DNA of 50,063 nucleotides from Clostridiales bacterium (GCA_021205695.1 JAJPXB010000027.1:46444-96506); one strand, 5' to 3'. Counted from the stretch's first letter, positions 1 through 8,336 are shown. Notes: generated from the letters alone by a model not told the origin. A program made the numbers and translations.

Positions 1-604
1 TGTCCCCGGTTTCAAAGTCGGGGTTGGTCAGGCTGGCGGTCAGGTCGGTCAGCTCCACCTCTACCTCGGCTTCAGCCACGGTGATGGTAATCACCACAGT
101 ATCAGCTACGTCCGCATAACCGCTGTCCTGTAGCTCCGCCACGATGTAATAGGTGCCCTCGCTGGGCAGGGTCACATCCGCTGTCAGAGAGCGGCCGGAA
201 TTGTTGTCGTAATTGGAGTAGATGGCATCGCCGTTGCCATCCGTGTGGTCGTTCCAGGTGTCCGTCCACCACCACAGATAGAGGCCCTGATCTTCCAGGT
301 CGGTGACCTCTGTCCCGTCCACGGTGACGGTGGCGGACAGGGAGACGGTGTCCCCGGCAGTGGCCTCTGTGACGTCAGCGGAGGCGGTCAAGGCATACAC
401 GGGGCTGGAGTCGTCAGCGGCATCCTCCGTCGTCTCCTCGGGGGATTCCGTTTCCTCTGCGTCCCTGGCAGCGGCTTCCGTCTCCTCAGCGGCGACCGCA
501 GCGGACTCCTCCTCCGGGACTTCCTCTGCGGATGTGCTGAGAGGCTGCATGATGGAAAATACCATCATAAAAGCCAACACAGCGGACAATATCCTTCGTT
601 TCAT
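1..604 (-). CDS. Secreted acidic protein, N-terminal part (runs off left edge)
   Basis: The reading frame starts at the ATG complementary to 602-604 and stays open to base 1, so the C-terminus is missing. AAGGAG sits 8-9 bases upstream. The first ~25 residues form a signal peptide (MKRR, a hydrophobic stretch, then STSA before an acidic region), followed by a Glu/Ala/Thr-rich linker of about 45 residues. After that comes a beta-rich segment with alternating Thr/Val/Asp, reading like Ig-like or cell-surface repeat modules. It is probably exported and possibly cell-wall associated. I do not recognise a specific family. It has its own promoter and lies downstream of the his operon terminator, so it is transcribed separately. 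Confidence 0.75.
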   Translation of the reverse strand, partial: MKRRILSAVLAFMMVFSIMQPLSTSAEEVPEEESAAVAAEETEAAARDAEETESPEETTEDAADDSSPVYALTASADVTEATAGDTVSLSATVTVDGTEVTDLEDQGLYLWWWTDTWNDHTDGNGDAIYSNYDNNSGRSLTADVTLPSEGTYYIVAELQDSGYADVADTVVITITVAEAEVEVELTDLTASLTNPDFETGD

Positions 605-678
605 GTAAGCATCTCCTTCCGGATGATAAAATGTGGCCGCAGTGAGAAACGGTAGCGCACTGCAGACCCTTCTCCTGT

Positions 679-707
679 ATCTTAACACTTATTTTAACAA
701 ATAGCAA
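679..707 (-). promoter_or_regulatory. Sigma-A-type promoter of the secreted protein gene
   Basis: Read on the minus strand: TTGCTA at 707-702, a 17-base spacer, then TAAGAT at 684-679, about 75 bases upstream of the ATG at 604. The surrounding DNA is AT-rich compared with the genes on both sides. Confidence 0.6.
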
Positions 708-756
708 GAAAAAAGTCCCTGTTTATTTGCGAAACTTGATTGCGCAGGCAGACAGA

Positions 757-795
757 CAAAAAAAGTCTCCGGAGCCGTCTGTTCGGCTCCGGAGA
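757..795 (-). terminator. Rho-independent terminator of the his operon
   Basis: A perfect 12-base stem (766-777 pairing with 784-795) with a 6-base loop, followed on the minus strand by C and seven T. It starts 8 bases after the hisE stop codon, so it closes the his operon. Confidence 0.85.
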
Positions 796-803
796 GGCGT
801 GGT

Positions 804-1439
804 TCAGGTATTCACATCTGTCTGGTGGAAGGTTTTCAGGTTGCCGGTTGTTCCGTTTCGCTGTTCCAGCACCTCCCCAAGCGCCTCGGCGGGGACGTCT
901 TCGCTCACCAGAAGCACCAGCATGTGGTACAGCAGCCCGGCGCACTGTGCAGCCGCCTCTCCCCTGTCCCCGTCCTTTGCGGCCAGGAGCAGCAGGGTAC
1001 AGGACTCTCCCAGCTTTTTCAGTATCTTGTCCGTTCCCTGCCGGAACAGATAGGCGGTGTAGGAGCTGCCCTCCCCCGCCCCTTCCAGGACAGGCAGGTC
1101 TTTTCGGGCGGCTACCACATCCAGAAGGGCGTCCACCGGCTGTCCCGCAGCGCCGCAACGGCGGTTTAGCGCGGCGAGTACGTCTCCAAAGGAAATATCC
1201 AGCGCGCACAGCAGGACGGTGACATGGTAAAGCACGTCTCCCAGCTCTCCCAGCAGCTCGTCCCGGTCGTCCCCTTTGGCGGCAATCACAGCCTCGAAGG
1301 TCTCCTCGCCGCACTTTTTCAGGATCTTGTTCAGACCCTGGCTATAGAGATAGCTGGTATAGGATTTCTCCCCGCCGGGGTTCTGTTTTCGGTCCAGCAC
1401 CACCCGATACTGCTCCCACAGGGCGCTGTCGATACTCAT
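804..1439 (-). CDS. hisE: Phosphoribosyl-ATP pyrophosphatase with two HisE domains (second degenerate)
   Basis: HisE hydrolyses phosphoribosyl-ATP to phosphoribosyl-AMP and pyrophosphate, the second step of histidine synthesis. The usual protein is about 100 residues; this one is 211 and contains the domain twice. Domain 1 (about residues 24-85) has SYTSYL, ILKKCGEETFEA and ELGDVLYH, which keeps the acidic metal-binding residues. Domain 2 (about 126-185) repeats the frame with SYTAYL and ILKKLGES but changes EETFE to SCTLL and ELGDVLYH to QCAGLLYH, so the catalytic acids are lost. The second copy is probably structural or regulatory (inference). The start ATG has AAAGGAG 8 bases upstream. It is the last gene of the operon, 13 bases after the lipoprotein gene. 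Confidence 0.85.
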   Translation of the reverse strand: MSIDSALWEQYRVVLDRKQNPGGEKSYTSYLYSQGLNKILKKCGEETFEAVIAAKGDDRDELLGELGDVLYHVTVLLCALDISFGDVLAALNRRCGAAGQPVDALLDVVAARKDLPVLEGAGEGSSYTAYLFRQGTDKILKKLGESCTLLLLAAKDGDRGEAAAQCAGLLYHMLVLLVSEDVPAEALGEVLEQRNGTTGNLKTFHQTDVNT

Positions 1440-1452
1440 GGTATTGTCTCCT

Positions 1453-1959
1453 TTACGTTTCGCCCTCCCCCTGGGTCACGGACACCGTCATTGCGGAGAT
1501 GGTGATCGGGTCAGAGCTGCCGTTATAGATATAGAATTCATAGGCTACGACGTCTGATATGTGGAACGTTTCCTGTATCACAGCCCCGCCAGATGCACAC
1601 AGTACCTCCACAGGTTCCGTGTTAGAAGCGGACAAATCAAGGTAGCCCAGCTCCACCGTAGCGGGAGCCGCCCGGTCAAAGGTAACGCTGATTGAGACGG
1701 TCACAGATTGGCTTCCACGCCCAATTTGAAAACAGTCATTTTTCTCTGCCGTCAAAACCGCCCGTTCCCCCTGGCCTATGGTGATGTCATTCCAGATTGC
1801 CTGATAGGAACCGATAGCCGCATCCGTGCCTTCTGTGACCGTGTCCGCCGGGTATTCGGTTTCCAAAACAGATTCTGTGACGATCCCTCTGCCACAGGAG
1901 GCCAGCATACACATCAGGATAAAAAGCAAAGAGCAGAGAAACCGCTTCGATTTCTTCAT
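1453..1959 (-). CDS. Small lipoprotein of unknown function inside the his operon
   Basis: The 168-residue product starts with MKKSKR, a hydrophobic helix and a lipobox ending in LASC (Cys about residue 22), so it should be lipidated and anchored outside the membrane. The mature part is Thr/Ser/Val-rich and looks beta-stranded, with no Cys pairs or motif I can name. The SD is AAGGAGGAG a few bases before the ATG. It sits between hisI and hisE with no evident link to histidine synthesis. A triple CTTAAG repeat lies 77-104 bases upstream, suggesting its own regulated promoter in addition to read-through. Function unknown. Confidence 0.75.
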   Translation of the reverse strand: MKKSKRFLCSLLFILMCMLASCGRGIVTESVLETEYPADTVTEGTDAAIGSYQAIWNDITIGQGERAVLTAEKNDCFQIGRGSQSVTVSISVTFDRAAPATVELGYLDLSASNTEPVEVLCASGGAVIQETFHISDVVAYEFYIYNGSSDPITISAMTVSVTQGEGET

Positions 1960-2035
1960 GACCAGTCTCCTCCTTCGGATTTTACTTCCCTTAAAGAGAC
2001 TATCACAGCTTTACCGGCCAAACAAGGCACAGATC

Positions 2036-2063
2036 CTTAAGAGTTTCTTAAGAACCGCTTAAA
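2036..2063. promoter_or_regulatory. Three CTTAAG-type half-sites at 11-base spacing (OmpR-family operator candidate)
   Basis: CTTAAG occurs at 2036-2041 and 2047-2052, then CTTAAA at 2058-2063, each separated by 5 bases. Hexamers on one helical turn are the usual layout of OmpR/PhoB-family response-regulator sites, and CTTAAG-N5-CTTAAG resembles the PmrA/BasR box of enterobacteria (family knowledge). The array overlaps the end of hisI and lies upstream of the lipoprotein gene at 1959. A weak -10 (GATAGT, minus strand, 2004-1999) follows. Confidence 0.45.
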
Positions 2064-2413
2064 ATGCAAACGCTTTCGTCTTGGTACGCTTCATCCTCCC
2101 AGATGTCGTTAAAAAAACAGCTTCTCCGCCCGGTGTGGCAAGTGGGGCCGTCCGGGTCGCAAAGGTACAGCAGGGTGTCTGTATCACAGTCGGTGACGAT
2201 TTTTCTGACGTGGAGGAAGTTCCCTGAGGTCTCCCCCTTATTCCACAGCTTCTTCCGGCTCCGGGACCAGAACCAGGCGGTTCCCGTCTCCAGCGTCCGC
2301 TCCACCGCTTCCCGGTTGGTGAAGCCCAGCATGAGGATATCCCTCGTGGCCCTGTCCTGGATAATGACCGGGATAAGGTCGGCTTTCTGAAACAGCAGGT
2401 CTAAGTCAAACAT
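2048..2413 (-). CDS. hisI: Phosphoribosyl-AMP cyclohydrolase
   Basis: It opens the adenine ring of phosphoribosyl-AMP, the third step of histidine synthesis, as a zinc enzyme in the cytoplasm. The 121-residue length is normal for a stand-alone HisI. Diagnostic motifs are MLGFTNREA, FWSRSR, LWNKGETSGN, the DCDTDT metal site, and GPTCHTG followed by SCF. HisI and HisE are separate proteins here rather than the common HisIE fusion. The ATG has GAGGAG upstream, and hisF ends 10 bases before it. Confidence 0.95.
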   Translation of the reverse strand: MFDLDLLFQKADLIPVIIQDRATRDILMLGFTNREAVERTLETGTAWFWSRSRKKLWNKGETSGNFLHVRKIVTDCDTDTLLYLCDPDGPTCHTGRRSCFFNDIWEDEAYQDESVCILSGS

Positions 2414-2423
2414 GGCAGTCTCC

Positions 2424-3182
2424 TCACTGGCGCACCGGGATATTTTGTGTTTTGAGATATTCCTTCACCTGGGGGACGGTCAGCTCTCCGAAGTGGAACA
2501 GAGAGGCCGCCAGCGCGGCGTCACAGTCCGTCTCCTGAAAGACCTCTGCAAAATGGGCCAGACTGCCGCATCCCCCGGAGGCGATGACCGGGATGCGGAC
2601 GGCTTGGGTCACATTCCGGGTCAGTTCCAGGTCAAAGCCCGCCTTCGTGCCGTCGGCGTCCATGGAGGTCAGGAGGATCTCTCCGGCCCCCAGCCGCTCC
2701 CCCTCTTTGGCCCACGCAATGGCGTCCAGACCGGTGGGAATACGCCCACCGGCCACCACCACCTCGAAGCCGCCCGACTGCCGACGTCGGGCGTCGATAG
2801 CCAGCACCACGCACTGACTGCCGAACCGCTCCGCCGCCTGGGAGATGAGGGCGGGATTTTTGACAGCGGCGGAGTTGACGGATATCTTGTCCGCTCCCGC
2901 CCGGAGGAGGAGCTGAAAGTCCTCCAGCGTCCGGATACCGCCCCCAACGGTCAGTGGAACGAATACCTGGGCCGCCGTCCGCTCCACCACATCGGCGACT
3001 GTCTTTCGGGCCTCGTGGGTGGCGGTGATGTCCAGGAAAACGATTTCGTCCGCCCCCTGGTCGGAGTAGTATTTCGCCAGCTCCACCGGGTCTCCTGCGT
3101 CCCGGATATGGACAAAGTTGACTCCCTTGACCACCCGTCCGTCCCGGACGTCCAGACAGGGGATAATGCGCTTGGCTAGCAT
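2424..3182 (-). CDS. hisF: Imidazole glycerol phosphate synthase, cyclase subunit
   Basis: HisF uses ammonia passed from HisH to close the imidazole ring, giving imidazole glycerol phosphate and AICAR. The 252 residues form a (beta/alpha)8 barrel that begins [12 protein letters not shown] with the catalytic Asp near residue 11. GGGIRTLED and the second phosphate-binding half ASGGCGSL are clear, as is the second catalytic Asp in the region around residue 130 (LAIDARR). GGAGGTGG precedes the ATG. It overlaps the end of hisA by 7 bases, which implies translational coupling. Confidence 0.96.
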   Translation of the reverse strand: MLAKRIIPCLDVRDGRVVKGVNFVHIRDAGDPVELAKYYSDQGADEIVFLDITATHEARKTVADVVERTAAQVFVPLTVGGGIRTLEDFQLLLRAGADKISVNSAAVKNPALISQAAERFGSQCVVLAIDARRRQSGGFEVVVAGGRIPTGLDAIAWAKEGERLGAGEILLTSMDADGTKAGFDLELTRNVTQAVRIPVIASGGCGSLAHFAEVFQETDCDAALAASLFHFGELTVPQVKEYLKTQNIPVRQ

Positions 3183-3898
3183 ATGCCTTCCACCTCCCGT
3201 ACCGCCCGGGCCAGGTCGACCGTCCCGGCGTAATAGGCCTTGCCGATGATGGCCCCATAGAGTCCCATCTCGTTCAGGCGCGTCAAATCCTCATTGCAGG
3301 ATACGCCTCCGGAGGCGATGATGTCGCACTTCACTGCCCGCTGGAGGGCCGCCAGCCGATCATAGGAGGGGCCGGTCAGCGCCCCGTCGGTGGCGATATC
3401 GGTGAAGATAATAATCTCCACCCCCAGCGCCTCCATGGAATGGGCGAAATCCAGATAATCCAGACCGGAGTCCTCCACCCATCCGGCGGTGCGTACCCGG
3501 CCGTCCCGGACGTCGATGCCCACGGCGATACGGCGGCCGTAGCGTTTTACCGCGGTTCGGACCAACTCCGGGTCGCTGACGGCGGCGGAGCCGATGACCA
3601 TGCGCTCCACACCCAATTTGTCTACCGCTTCCAGATCGGCCATGGAGCGGATGCCGCCTCCCAGTTCCACCTTGAGGCCGCTCTCCCGGGCGATGCGGGA
3701 GACGATGTCGGAGTTTACACGCCGTCCGCTTCTGGCCCCGTCCAGATCGACCATGTGGATAAATCTGGCTCCGGCCTGATAAAAGGCGGCGGCAGTCTGA
3801 AAGGGGTCCTCCGCCACCTGATGCACCGTGTCAAAGCTCCCCTGATAGAGACGGACCACCTTCTGATCCTTTAAGTCAATGGCAGGCAGCAGTATCAT
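3176..3898 (-). CDS. hisA: ProFAR isomerase (phosphoribosylformimino-AICAR-phosphate isomerase)
   Basis: It catalyses the Amadori rearrangement of ProFAR to PRFAR, the fourth step of the pathway. The 240-residue barrel starts [17 protein letters not shown] with the catalytic Asp near residue 8. It has the phosphate-binding motifs GGGIRSM and ASGGVS, and the second catalytic Asp in TDIATDGAL. HisA and HisF are ancient homologues and sit next to each other here as usual. The start overlaps the hisH stop by 4 bases. Confidence 0.96.
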   Translation of the reverse strand: MILLPAIDLKDQKVVRLYQGSFDTVHQVAEDPFQTAAAFYQAGARFIHMVDLDGARSGRRVNSDIVSRIARESGLKVELGGGIRSMADLEAVDKLGVERMVIGSAAVSDPELVRTAVKRYGRRIAVGIDVRDGRVRTAGWVEDSGLDYLDFAHSMEALGVEIIIFTDIATDGALTGPSYDRLAALQRAVKCDIIASGGVSCNEDLTRLNEMGLYGAIIGKAYYAGTVDLARAVREVEGIC

Positions 3899-4503
3899 CG
3901 GTTCAGACCTCCAAAATTTCGCAGCATGGCAAGGCCGATCTCCCCGGACTTCTCCGGGTGGAACTGTGTTCCGTATACATTGCCGCTCTGGACGGCGGCC
4001 ACCACCTCTGTGCCGTAGTCGGTGGTGGCGATGACCTGGGAGGGCTCCTCCGCCCTGCCGCAGAAGGTGTGCACAAAGTAGACATAGGCCCCCTGGGGGA
4101 TCCCCCGGAACAGGGGGGAATCATTGTGAAAGCACAGGCTGTTCCAGCCGATATGGGGCAGCTTGAGGTCCGTCTGTATCCGCTGCACCGGCCCCCGGAC
4201 GAAGCCCAGCCCCTTGCAGGGGCGAACCTCCTCTCCCCTCTGGAAGAGGAGCTGCATTCCCAGGCAGATGCCCAAAATGGGCTTGCGCTCCGCCTCGCGG
4301 CGGAGGATCTTATCCAGGCCCGGGCCGGAGAGCTTTTCCCACGCGTCCGGGAAAGCCCCTACGCCGGGTAAAATGATGGCGTCCGCCATCTCCAGTCCGG
4401 CAGCGTCACCGGTGATCTTTGTCTCCAGGCCCAGATAGCCCATGGCATTTTTCACGCTCATAAGGTTGCCCACGCCGTAGTCTACGATTGCGGTGTATCC
4501 CAT
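3895..4503 (-). CDS. hisH: Imidazole glycerol phosphate synthase, glutaminase subunit
   Basis: HisH is a class I glutamine amidotransferase that supplies ammonia to HisF. The 202-residue protein shows VDYGVGNL at the start, PGVGAF, the nucleophile in GICLGMQLLF (Cys about residue 80), and the His/Glu pair in FHPEKS near residue 182, completing the triad. The ATG is one base downstream of the hisB stop codon. Its end overlaps the hisA start by 4 bases, consistent with equal production of the synthase subunits. Confidence 0.96.
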   Translation of the reverse strand: MGYTAIVDYGVGNLMSVKNAMGYLGLETKITGDAAGLEMADAIILPGVGAFPDAWEKLSGPGLDKILRREAERKPILGICLGMQLLFQRGEEVRPCKGLGFVRGPVQRIQTDLKLPHIGWNSLCFHNDSPLFRGIPQGAYVYFVHTFCGRAEEPSQVIATTDYGTEVVAAVQSGNVYGTQFHPEKSGEIGLAMLRNFGGLNR

Positions 4504-4504
4504 C

Positions 4505-5083
4505 TCACAGCACGCCCTTCGTGGAGGTGACGCCGTCCCCCTGAATCTGGACGGCGTCCCGGATAGCCATACCCAGGCTCTTGAACAGGCCCTCGGTGAT
4601 ATGGTGGGCGTTTGCGCCGTAGAAGCATTTCTGGTGGAGGGTCAGCCCGGCGTTGACTGCCAATGCCCGCATAAACTCCACTGTCAGGCAGCTGTCATAT
4701 GCCCCGATACGCTCCTGAGGCATAGGGGCGTCGAACACCAGATAAGGCCGGTTGGAGAAGTCCAGGGCGGTAAAGGTCAGCGCCTCGTCCATGGGGACAT
4801 AACAGGAGCCGAACCGGCGGATGCCCGCCCGGTCGCCCAGGGCCTGCTTCAGCGCCTGCCCCAGGACAATGCCGGTATCCTCCACCGTATGGTGGCCGTC
4901 CACCTCCAGGTCTCCGTGAACCTCCACGGAGAGCCCGATCCTGGCATAAAAGCCGAAGGCAGTGAGCATATGGTCAAAAAAGCCGATGCCTGTGGAGACG
5001 CTGACCGGGCCGCCGTCTAAATCGAGAGAAACTGAGATCTGCGTCTCCCTGGTATTGCGTTCAATTACTGCGGTTCTGGACAC
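4505..5083 (-). CDS. hisB: Imidazoleglycerol-phosphate dehydratase
   Basis: It removes water from imidazole glycerol phosphate to give imidazole acetol phosphate. It is the monofunctional 192-residue form without the histidinol-phosphatase domain of E. coli HisB. The two Mn-binding repeats are visible as HHTVEDTGI (about residue 64) and HHITEGLFK (about residue 160), along with FFDHML near residue 35. The start is a GTG with GAGGTG 8 bases upstream. It follows hisD directly; hisC, often found between hisD and hisB, is missing. Confidence 0.95.
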   Translation of the reverse strand: MSRTAVIERNTRETQISVSLDLDGGPVSVSTGIGFFDHMLTAFGFYARIGLSVEVHGDLEVDGHHTVEDTGIVLGQALKQALGDRAGIRRFGSCYVPMDEALTFTALDFSNRPYLVFDAPMPQERIGAYDSCLTVEFMRALAVNAGLTLHQKCFYGANAHHITEGLFKSLGMAIRDAVQIQGDGVTSTKGVL

Positions 5084-5094
5084 GGAAATTCACC

Positions 5095-6372
5095 TCACTG
5101 TTCAAATCGTACCTGGATGGAGTTGGCGTGGGCGGTCAGGTGCTCGGCCTGGGCCAGCGTGATGATCTCGTCCTTTAGTCCGGCAAGGGACGGACGGTCG
5201 AACCGGATCACCGACATACTTTTCAGAAAGGCCTCCACGCTCAGGGGCGAGAAGAACCGGGCAGTGCCGCTGGTGGGGAGCACATGATCCGGCCCCGCCA
5301 GATAGTCTCCCAGCGGCTCCGGCGACCAGGCGCCCAGGAATACCGCTCCGGCATTTTTGATCTCCGGGAGCAGGGCCTCCGGGTCCTCTGTGACGATCTC
5401 CAGATGCTCCGGCGCCACCAGATTGGCCAGCTCCGCACAGCGGTGGAGATCGGGACAGACGATGGCCGCTCCGAATCGGGCCACCGACTCCTCCATGATC
5501 TCGCTCCGGGAGAGGTACCCCGTCTGTCGGGCCATCTCCCCGTCCACCGCCTGGGCCAGCTCCGGCGAGTCGGTCAACAGCCAGGCGGAGGCCAGCCGGT
5601 CATGCTCTGCCTGGCTGAGCAGGTCGGCAGCTACGAACCTGGGGTCGGCAGAGCGGTCGGCAATGACCAGCACCTCAGACGGCCCGGCCACCATGTCGAT
5701 GTCCAGCGTGCCATAGGCCAGTCGCTTGGCTGCGGCAACATAGGCGTTTCCCGGCCCCACCAGCTTGTCCACCTGGGGGATCCAGTCCGCGCCATAGGTC
5801 AGGGCGGCCACCGCCTGTGCCCCGCCCAGGGCGATGACCCGATGGACGCCGGCGATTTTTGCCGCAGCCAGCACGGCATCATTCAGATTTTCCGTGGGCG
5901 GCGTCACCATGACGATCTCCTCCACCCCTGCCACCTGGGCGGGGACGGCGTTCATCAGCACGCTGCTGGGATAGGCGGCAGTGCCGCCGGGCACATAAAT
6001 GCCCACCCTGGTCAGGCCCCGGACGATGCGTCCCACCTGGCCCCCGTCCGGAGAAGTCCACCGCCCGGAACGGGTCAGCAGCTTTTCATTGTAGTCCCGG
6101 ATGTTTCGGGCGGCGTGCTCCATGGCGGCGATCAGCGACGGGTCACAGGCGGCATAGGCCGTCTCCAGCCGGGAGGCGGGAATCTCATACGGCTCCGACC
6201 GGTCGAAGCGGACGGAGTACTCCCGCACCGCCTCATAGCCCCGGACACGGACATCCTCCAGAATATCCGCCACCCGTCGGGTGATCTCGCCGTTGGCCTG
6301 GGCGGCGCGGGCCTTTAGTGCGGCGATCTGCCGCTGCTCCGCCTGGCCGTCTGCAATGACGATCTGAATCAT
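5095..6372 (-). CDS. hisD: Histidinol dehydrogenase
   Basis: This zinc- and NAD-dependent enzyme makes the last two oxidations, histidinol to histidinal to histidine. At 425 residues it has the normal length. Motifs include YVPGGTAAYPSSVLMNAVPA, GPGNAYVAAAKR, DMVAGPSEVLVIAD, the catalytic Glu/His in APEHLEI, and AGPDHVLPTSGTARF. The ATG overlaps the hisG stop as ATGA. Its ammonia-free chemistry does not need a partner; it is followed by hisB with an 11-base gap. Confidence 0.96.
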   Translation of the reverse strand: MIQIVIADGQAEQRQIAALKARAAQANGEITRRVADILEDVRVRGYEAVREYSVRFDRSEPYEIPASRLETAYAACDPSLIAAMEHAARNIRDYNEKLLTRSGRWTSPDGGQVGRIVRGLTRVGIYVPGGTAAYPSSVLMNAVPAQVAGVEEIVMVTPPTENLNDAVLAAAKIAGVHRVIALGGAQAVAALTYGADWIPQVDKLVGPGNAYVAAAKRLAYGTLDIDMVAGPSEVLVIADRSADPRFVAADLLSQAEHDRLASAWLLTDSPELAQAVDGEMARQTGYLSRSEIMEESVARFGAAIVCPDLHRCAELANLVAPEHLEIVTEDPEALLPEIKNAGAVFLGAWSPEPLGDYLAGPDHVLPTSGTARFFSPLSVEAFLKSMSVIRFDRPSLAGLKDEIITLAQAEHLTAHANSIQVRFEQ

Positions 6373-7013
6373 GGCGTTCCCTCCCCCATCGCCTGCCGGC
6401 AGCGGCGAATCAAGTCCTGAATGGCGTTCTTATGGAGCTTCATACTGGCCGTATTGACGATGAGCCGGGCGGACACCTGAGCCACTGTCTCGATGGGAAC
6501 CAGGCCGTTGGCTTTCAGGGTTGCCCCGGTCTCCACAATGTCCACAATGCCGTCCGCCAGCCCCAGAATGGGGGCCAGCTCCACTGAGCCTTCGATTTTG
6601 ATGATGTCTACATTCATGCCCTTGCCCTGGAAAAAGGTGCGGGTCACGTTGGGGTACTTGGAGGCAATGGTCCTGGCCTTGTAGCTAGCATAGAAGTCCG
6701 TCCCCTCCGGCACTGCCAGAGCAAACCTGCAGGCCCCAAAGCCCAGATCCAACACCTCGTAAAAGGAGCCGCCCTTTTCCAGAATGGTATCCTTGCCCAC
6801 AATACCCAGGTCACAGACCCCGTGCTCCACATAGGTGATGACGTCCGGAGCCTTTGCGAGGACGCAGTCCAAAGGGTAATTGGGCAGGGCATGGATGAGC
6901 CGCCGTCCGGGGTCTCGGACGGGAGCGCAGTCCAGCCCGGCCCGCTCGAACAGGGCTACGCTCTTGTCCTGCAATCTGCCCTTGGTCAGGGCGATACGAA
7001 GCCGCTCGCTCAC
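6369..7013 (-). CDS. hisG: ATP phosphoribosyltransferase, short form catalytic subunit
   Basis: It joins ATP and PRPP, the committed and feedback-regulated first step of histidine synthesis. At 214 residues it is the short HisG that lacks the C-terminal regulatory domain and needs HisZ, whose gene lies directly upstream. Visible motifs are RIALTKGRLQ at the start, DLGIVGKDTI, and the PRPP-binding loop DGIVDIVETGATLKANGL. The start is GTG (7013-7011), overlapping the hisZ stop as GTGA, so translation is probably coupled. Confidence 0.95.
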   Translation of the reverse strand: MSERLRIALTKGRLQDKSVALFERAGLDCAPVRDPGRRLIHALPNYPLDCVLAKAPDVITYVEHGVCDLGIVGKDTILEKGGSFYEVLDLGFGACRFALAVPEGTDFYASYKARTIASKYPNVTRTFFQGKGMNVDIIKIEGSVELAPILGLADGIVDIVETGATLKANGLVPIETVAQVSARLIVNTASMKLHKNAIQDLIRRCRQAMGEGTP

Positions 7014-8182
7014 AGGACAGACACCTCCTCCATGCCGTCCTCTGAGAGGACGATGACGGTGGGGATTCCCTTCTCCCGGGCCAGCTGCACCGTGCTCTCC
7101 AGCCGTCCGCAGGGGGACAGCTCACAGGTACCCTCCGGTCGGCTGTCAACCAGAGCCAGGGCCTTCCCAATCAGACGGTTCGGGTAGTGGACGACCGCCT
7201 CCACCTGGGGCAGCTCCGCCCGGGGCAGGCAGCGGGCCACCTGGTCTACATCGATGGCAAAGCCGGTGGCTTGGGCGGGACGGCCAAAGCTGGCGCAGAG
7301 CTGGTCATATCGTCCGCCGCTGAGGACGGCGTTCCCCGCTCCCTCCACATAACCCCGGAAGATGGGGCCGGTATAATAGCCGATGTGGTTCACCAGCCCC
7401 AGGTCAAACCGGATATAATCTCCATACCCGGACTGGGAGAGCTGGGTGTAGATATCCCGGAGGTAGCCGATGGCGGGCATCTCTCCCGCCAGGGCCTCCG
7501 CCTCGTCCAGAACCTCCGACCCCCCGAAGAGATAGACCAGCCGCTGGACGGCCCGGACGCCCGCCCGGTCGCCATAGGGGGCGAGGAAATCGTTCAACGC
7601 GGCAAAATTTTTGCTCTCAATCAGGGCGCGCATAGTCTCCTGGGCCTCGTCGTCCATATCCAATCGACGGGCAAAGGCGGGATAGATGTCCGCATGGCCC
7701 AGCTCAATGTGAAACCGTTCCAGGCCGCAGGCCCGTAGGGCGTCTACCGCCGTGGCGATGACCTCCAGGTCTGCTTTTTTTCCTTTGGCCCCGATCATCT
7801 CAATGCCGCACTGAGGGATTTCACTGTTCTGGCCCTGGTGTCCAAATCTGGAGCGGTAGACCGTCTGATTGTAATAGAACCGCTGGGGCAACACCATGTC
7901 CTTCAGCCGGGTGGCGGCCACCCGGGCAATAGGGGTGGTGCAGTCCGGGCGCAGGACGCAGATTTTTCCTGACCGGTCGATGATCTTGACGATCTCCTCC
8001 TGGGGCATGGCGGCTCCGGTCATGGCAAAGAGGTCGTAAAACTCCTCTTCCGGGGTGATGATCTCGCTGTAGCCCCGTTGCGAGAACAGGCGGGTCAGGG
8101 CCGTCTGGACAGTGCGCCGCTCCCGGCACTCGCCAAACAGCCGATCCCGGGTGCCCTCGGGGGTGTTGGGAATGTATCGCAT
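7010..8182 (-). CDS. hisZ: ATP phosphoribosyltransferase regulatory subunit
   Basis: HisZ is a catalytically dead paralogue of histidyl-tRNA synthetase that forms a complex with short HisG and carries histidine feedback. The class II synthetase core is seen in PNTPEGTRDRLF, VLRPDCTTPIARVAATRL, RFYYNQTVYR and, later, GLVNHIGYYTGPIFRGY with GGRYDQL. A short C-terminal alpha/beta segment resembling an anticodon-binding fold follows. I chose the ATG at 8182 (390 residues) rather than one further upstream because MRYIPNTPEG is the usual N-terminus and AGAGG precedes it. It is the first gene of the his operon, with a promoter at 8246-8274. Confidence 0.93.
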   Translation of the reverse strand: MRYIPNTPEGTRDRLFGECRERRTVQTALTRLFSQRGYSEIITPEEEFYDLFAMTGAAMPQEEIVKIIDRSGKICVLRPDCTTPIARVAATRLKDMVLPQRFYYNQTVYRSRFGHQGQNSEIPQCGIEMIGAKGKKADLEVIATAVDALRACGLERFHIELGHADIYPAFARRLDMDDEAQETMRALIESKNFAALNDFLAPYGDRAGVRAVQRLVYLFGGSEVLDEAEALAGEMPAIGYLRDIYTQLSQSGYGDYIRFDLGLVNHIGYYTGPIFRGYVEGAGNAVLSGGRYDQLCASFGRPAQATGFAIDVDQVARCLPRAELPQVEAVVHYPNRLIGKALALVDSRPEGTCELSPCGRLESTVQLAREKGIPTVIVLSEDGMEEVSVL

Positions 8183-8245
8183 AGATGAAACCTCTGTACG
8201 CAGATTGCACCGGGAATCGCTCCTCCGGTACTTTAGCACGCTAAC

Positions 8246-8274
8246 ACACTACCACGAAAGAGCGTCCGTGTCAA
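8246..8274 (-). promoter_or_regulatory. Sigma-A-type promoter of the his operon
   Basis: Minus strand: consensus TTGACA (8274-8269), a 17-base spacer, then TAGTGT (8251-8246), about 65 bases before the hisZ start. No T-box or His-codon leader peptide was visible in the short leader, so attenuation of those types is not supported. Confidence 0.6.
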
Positions 8275-8336
8275 CCGCCGAAATAGACAAAGGCAGTTCT
8301 CTTTCCTCTACGGCGGCCTGTCTAAGCTGCTGTTGG

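Noticed and set aside
8183-8336. A T-box or histidine leader peptide before hisZ
   Set aside because: The leader is under 70 bases from the promoter; I found no run of His codons, no T-box conserved sequence and no terminator/antiterminator pair.
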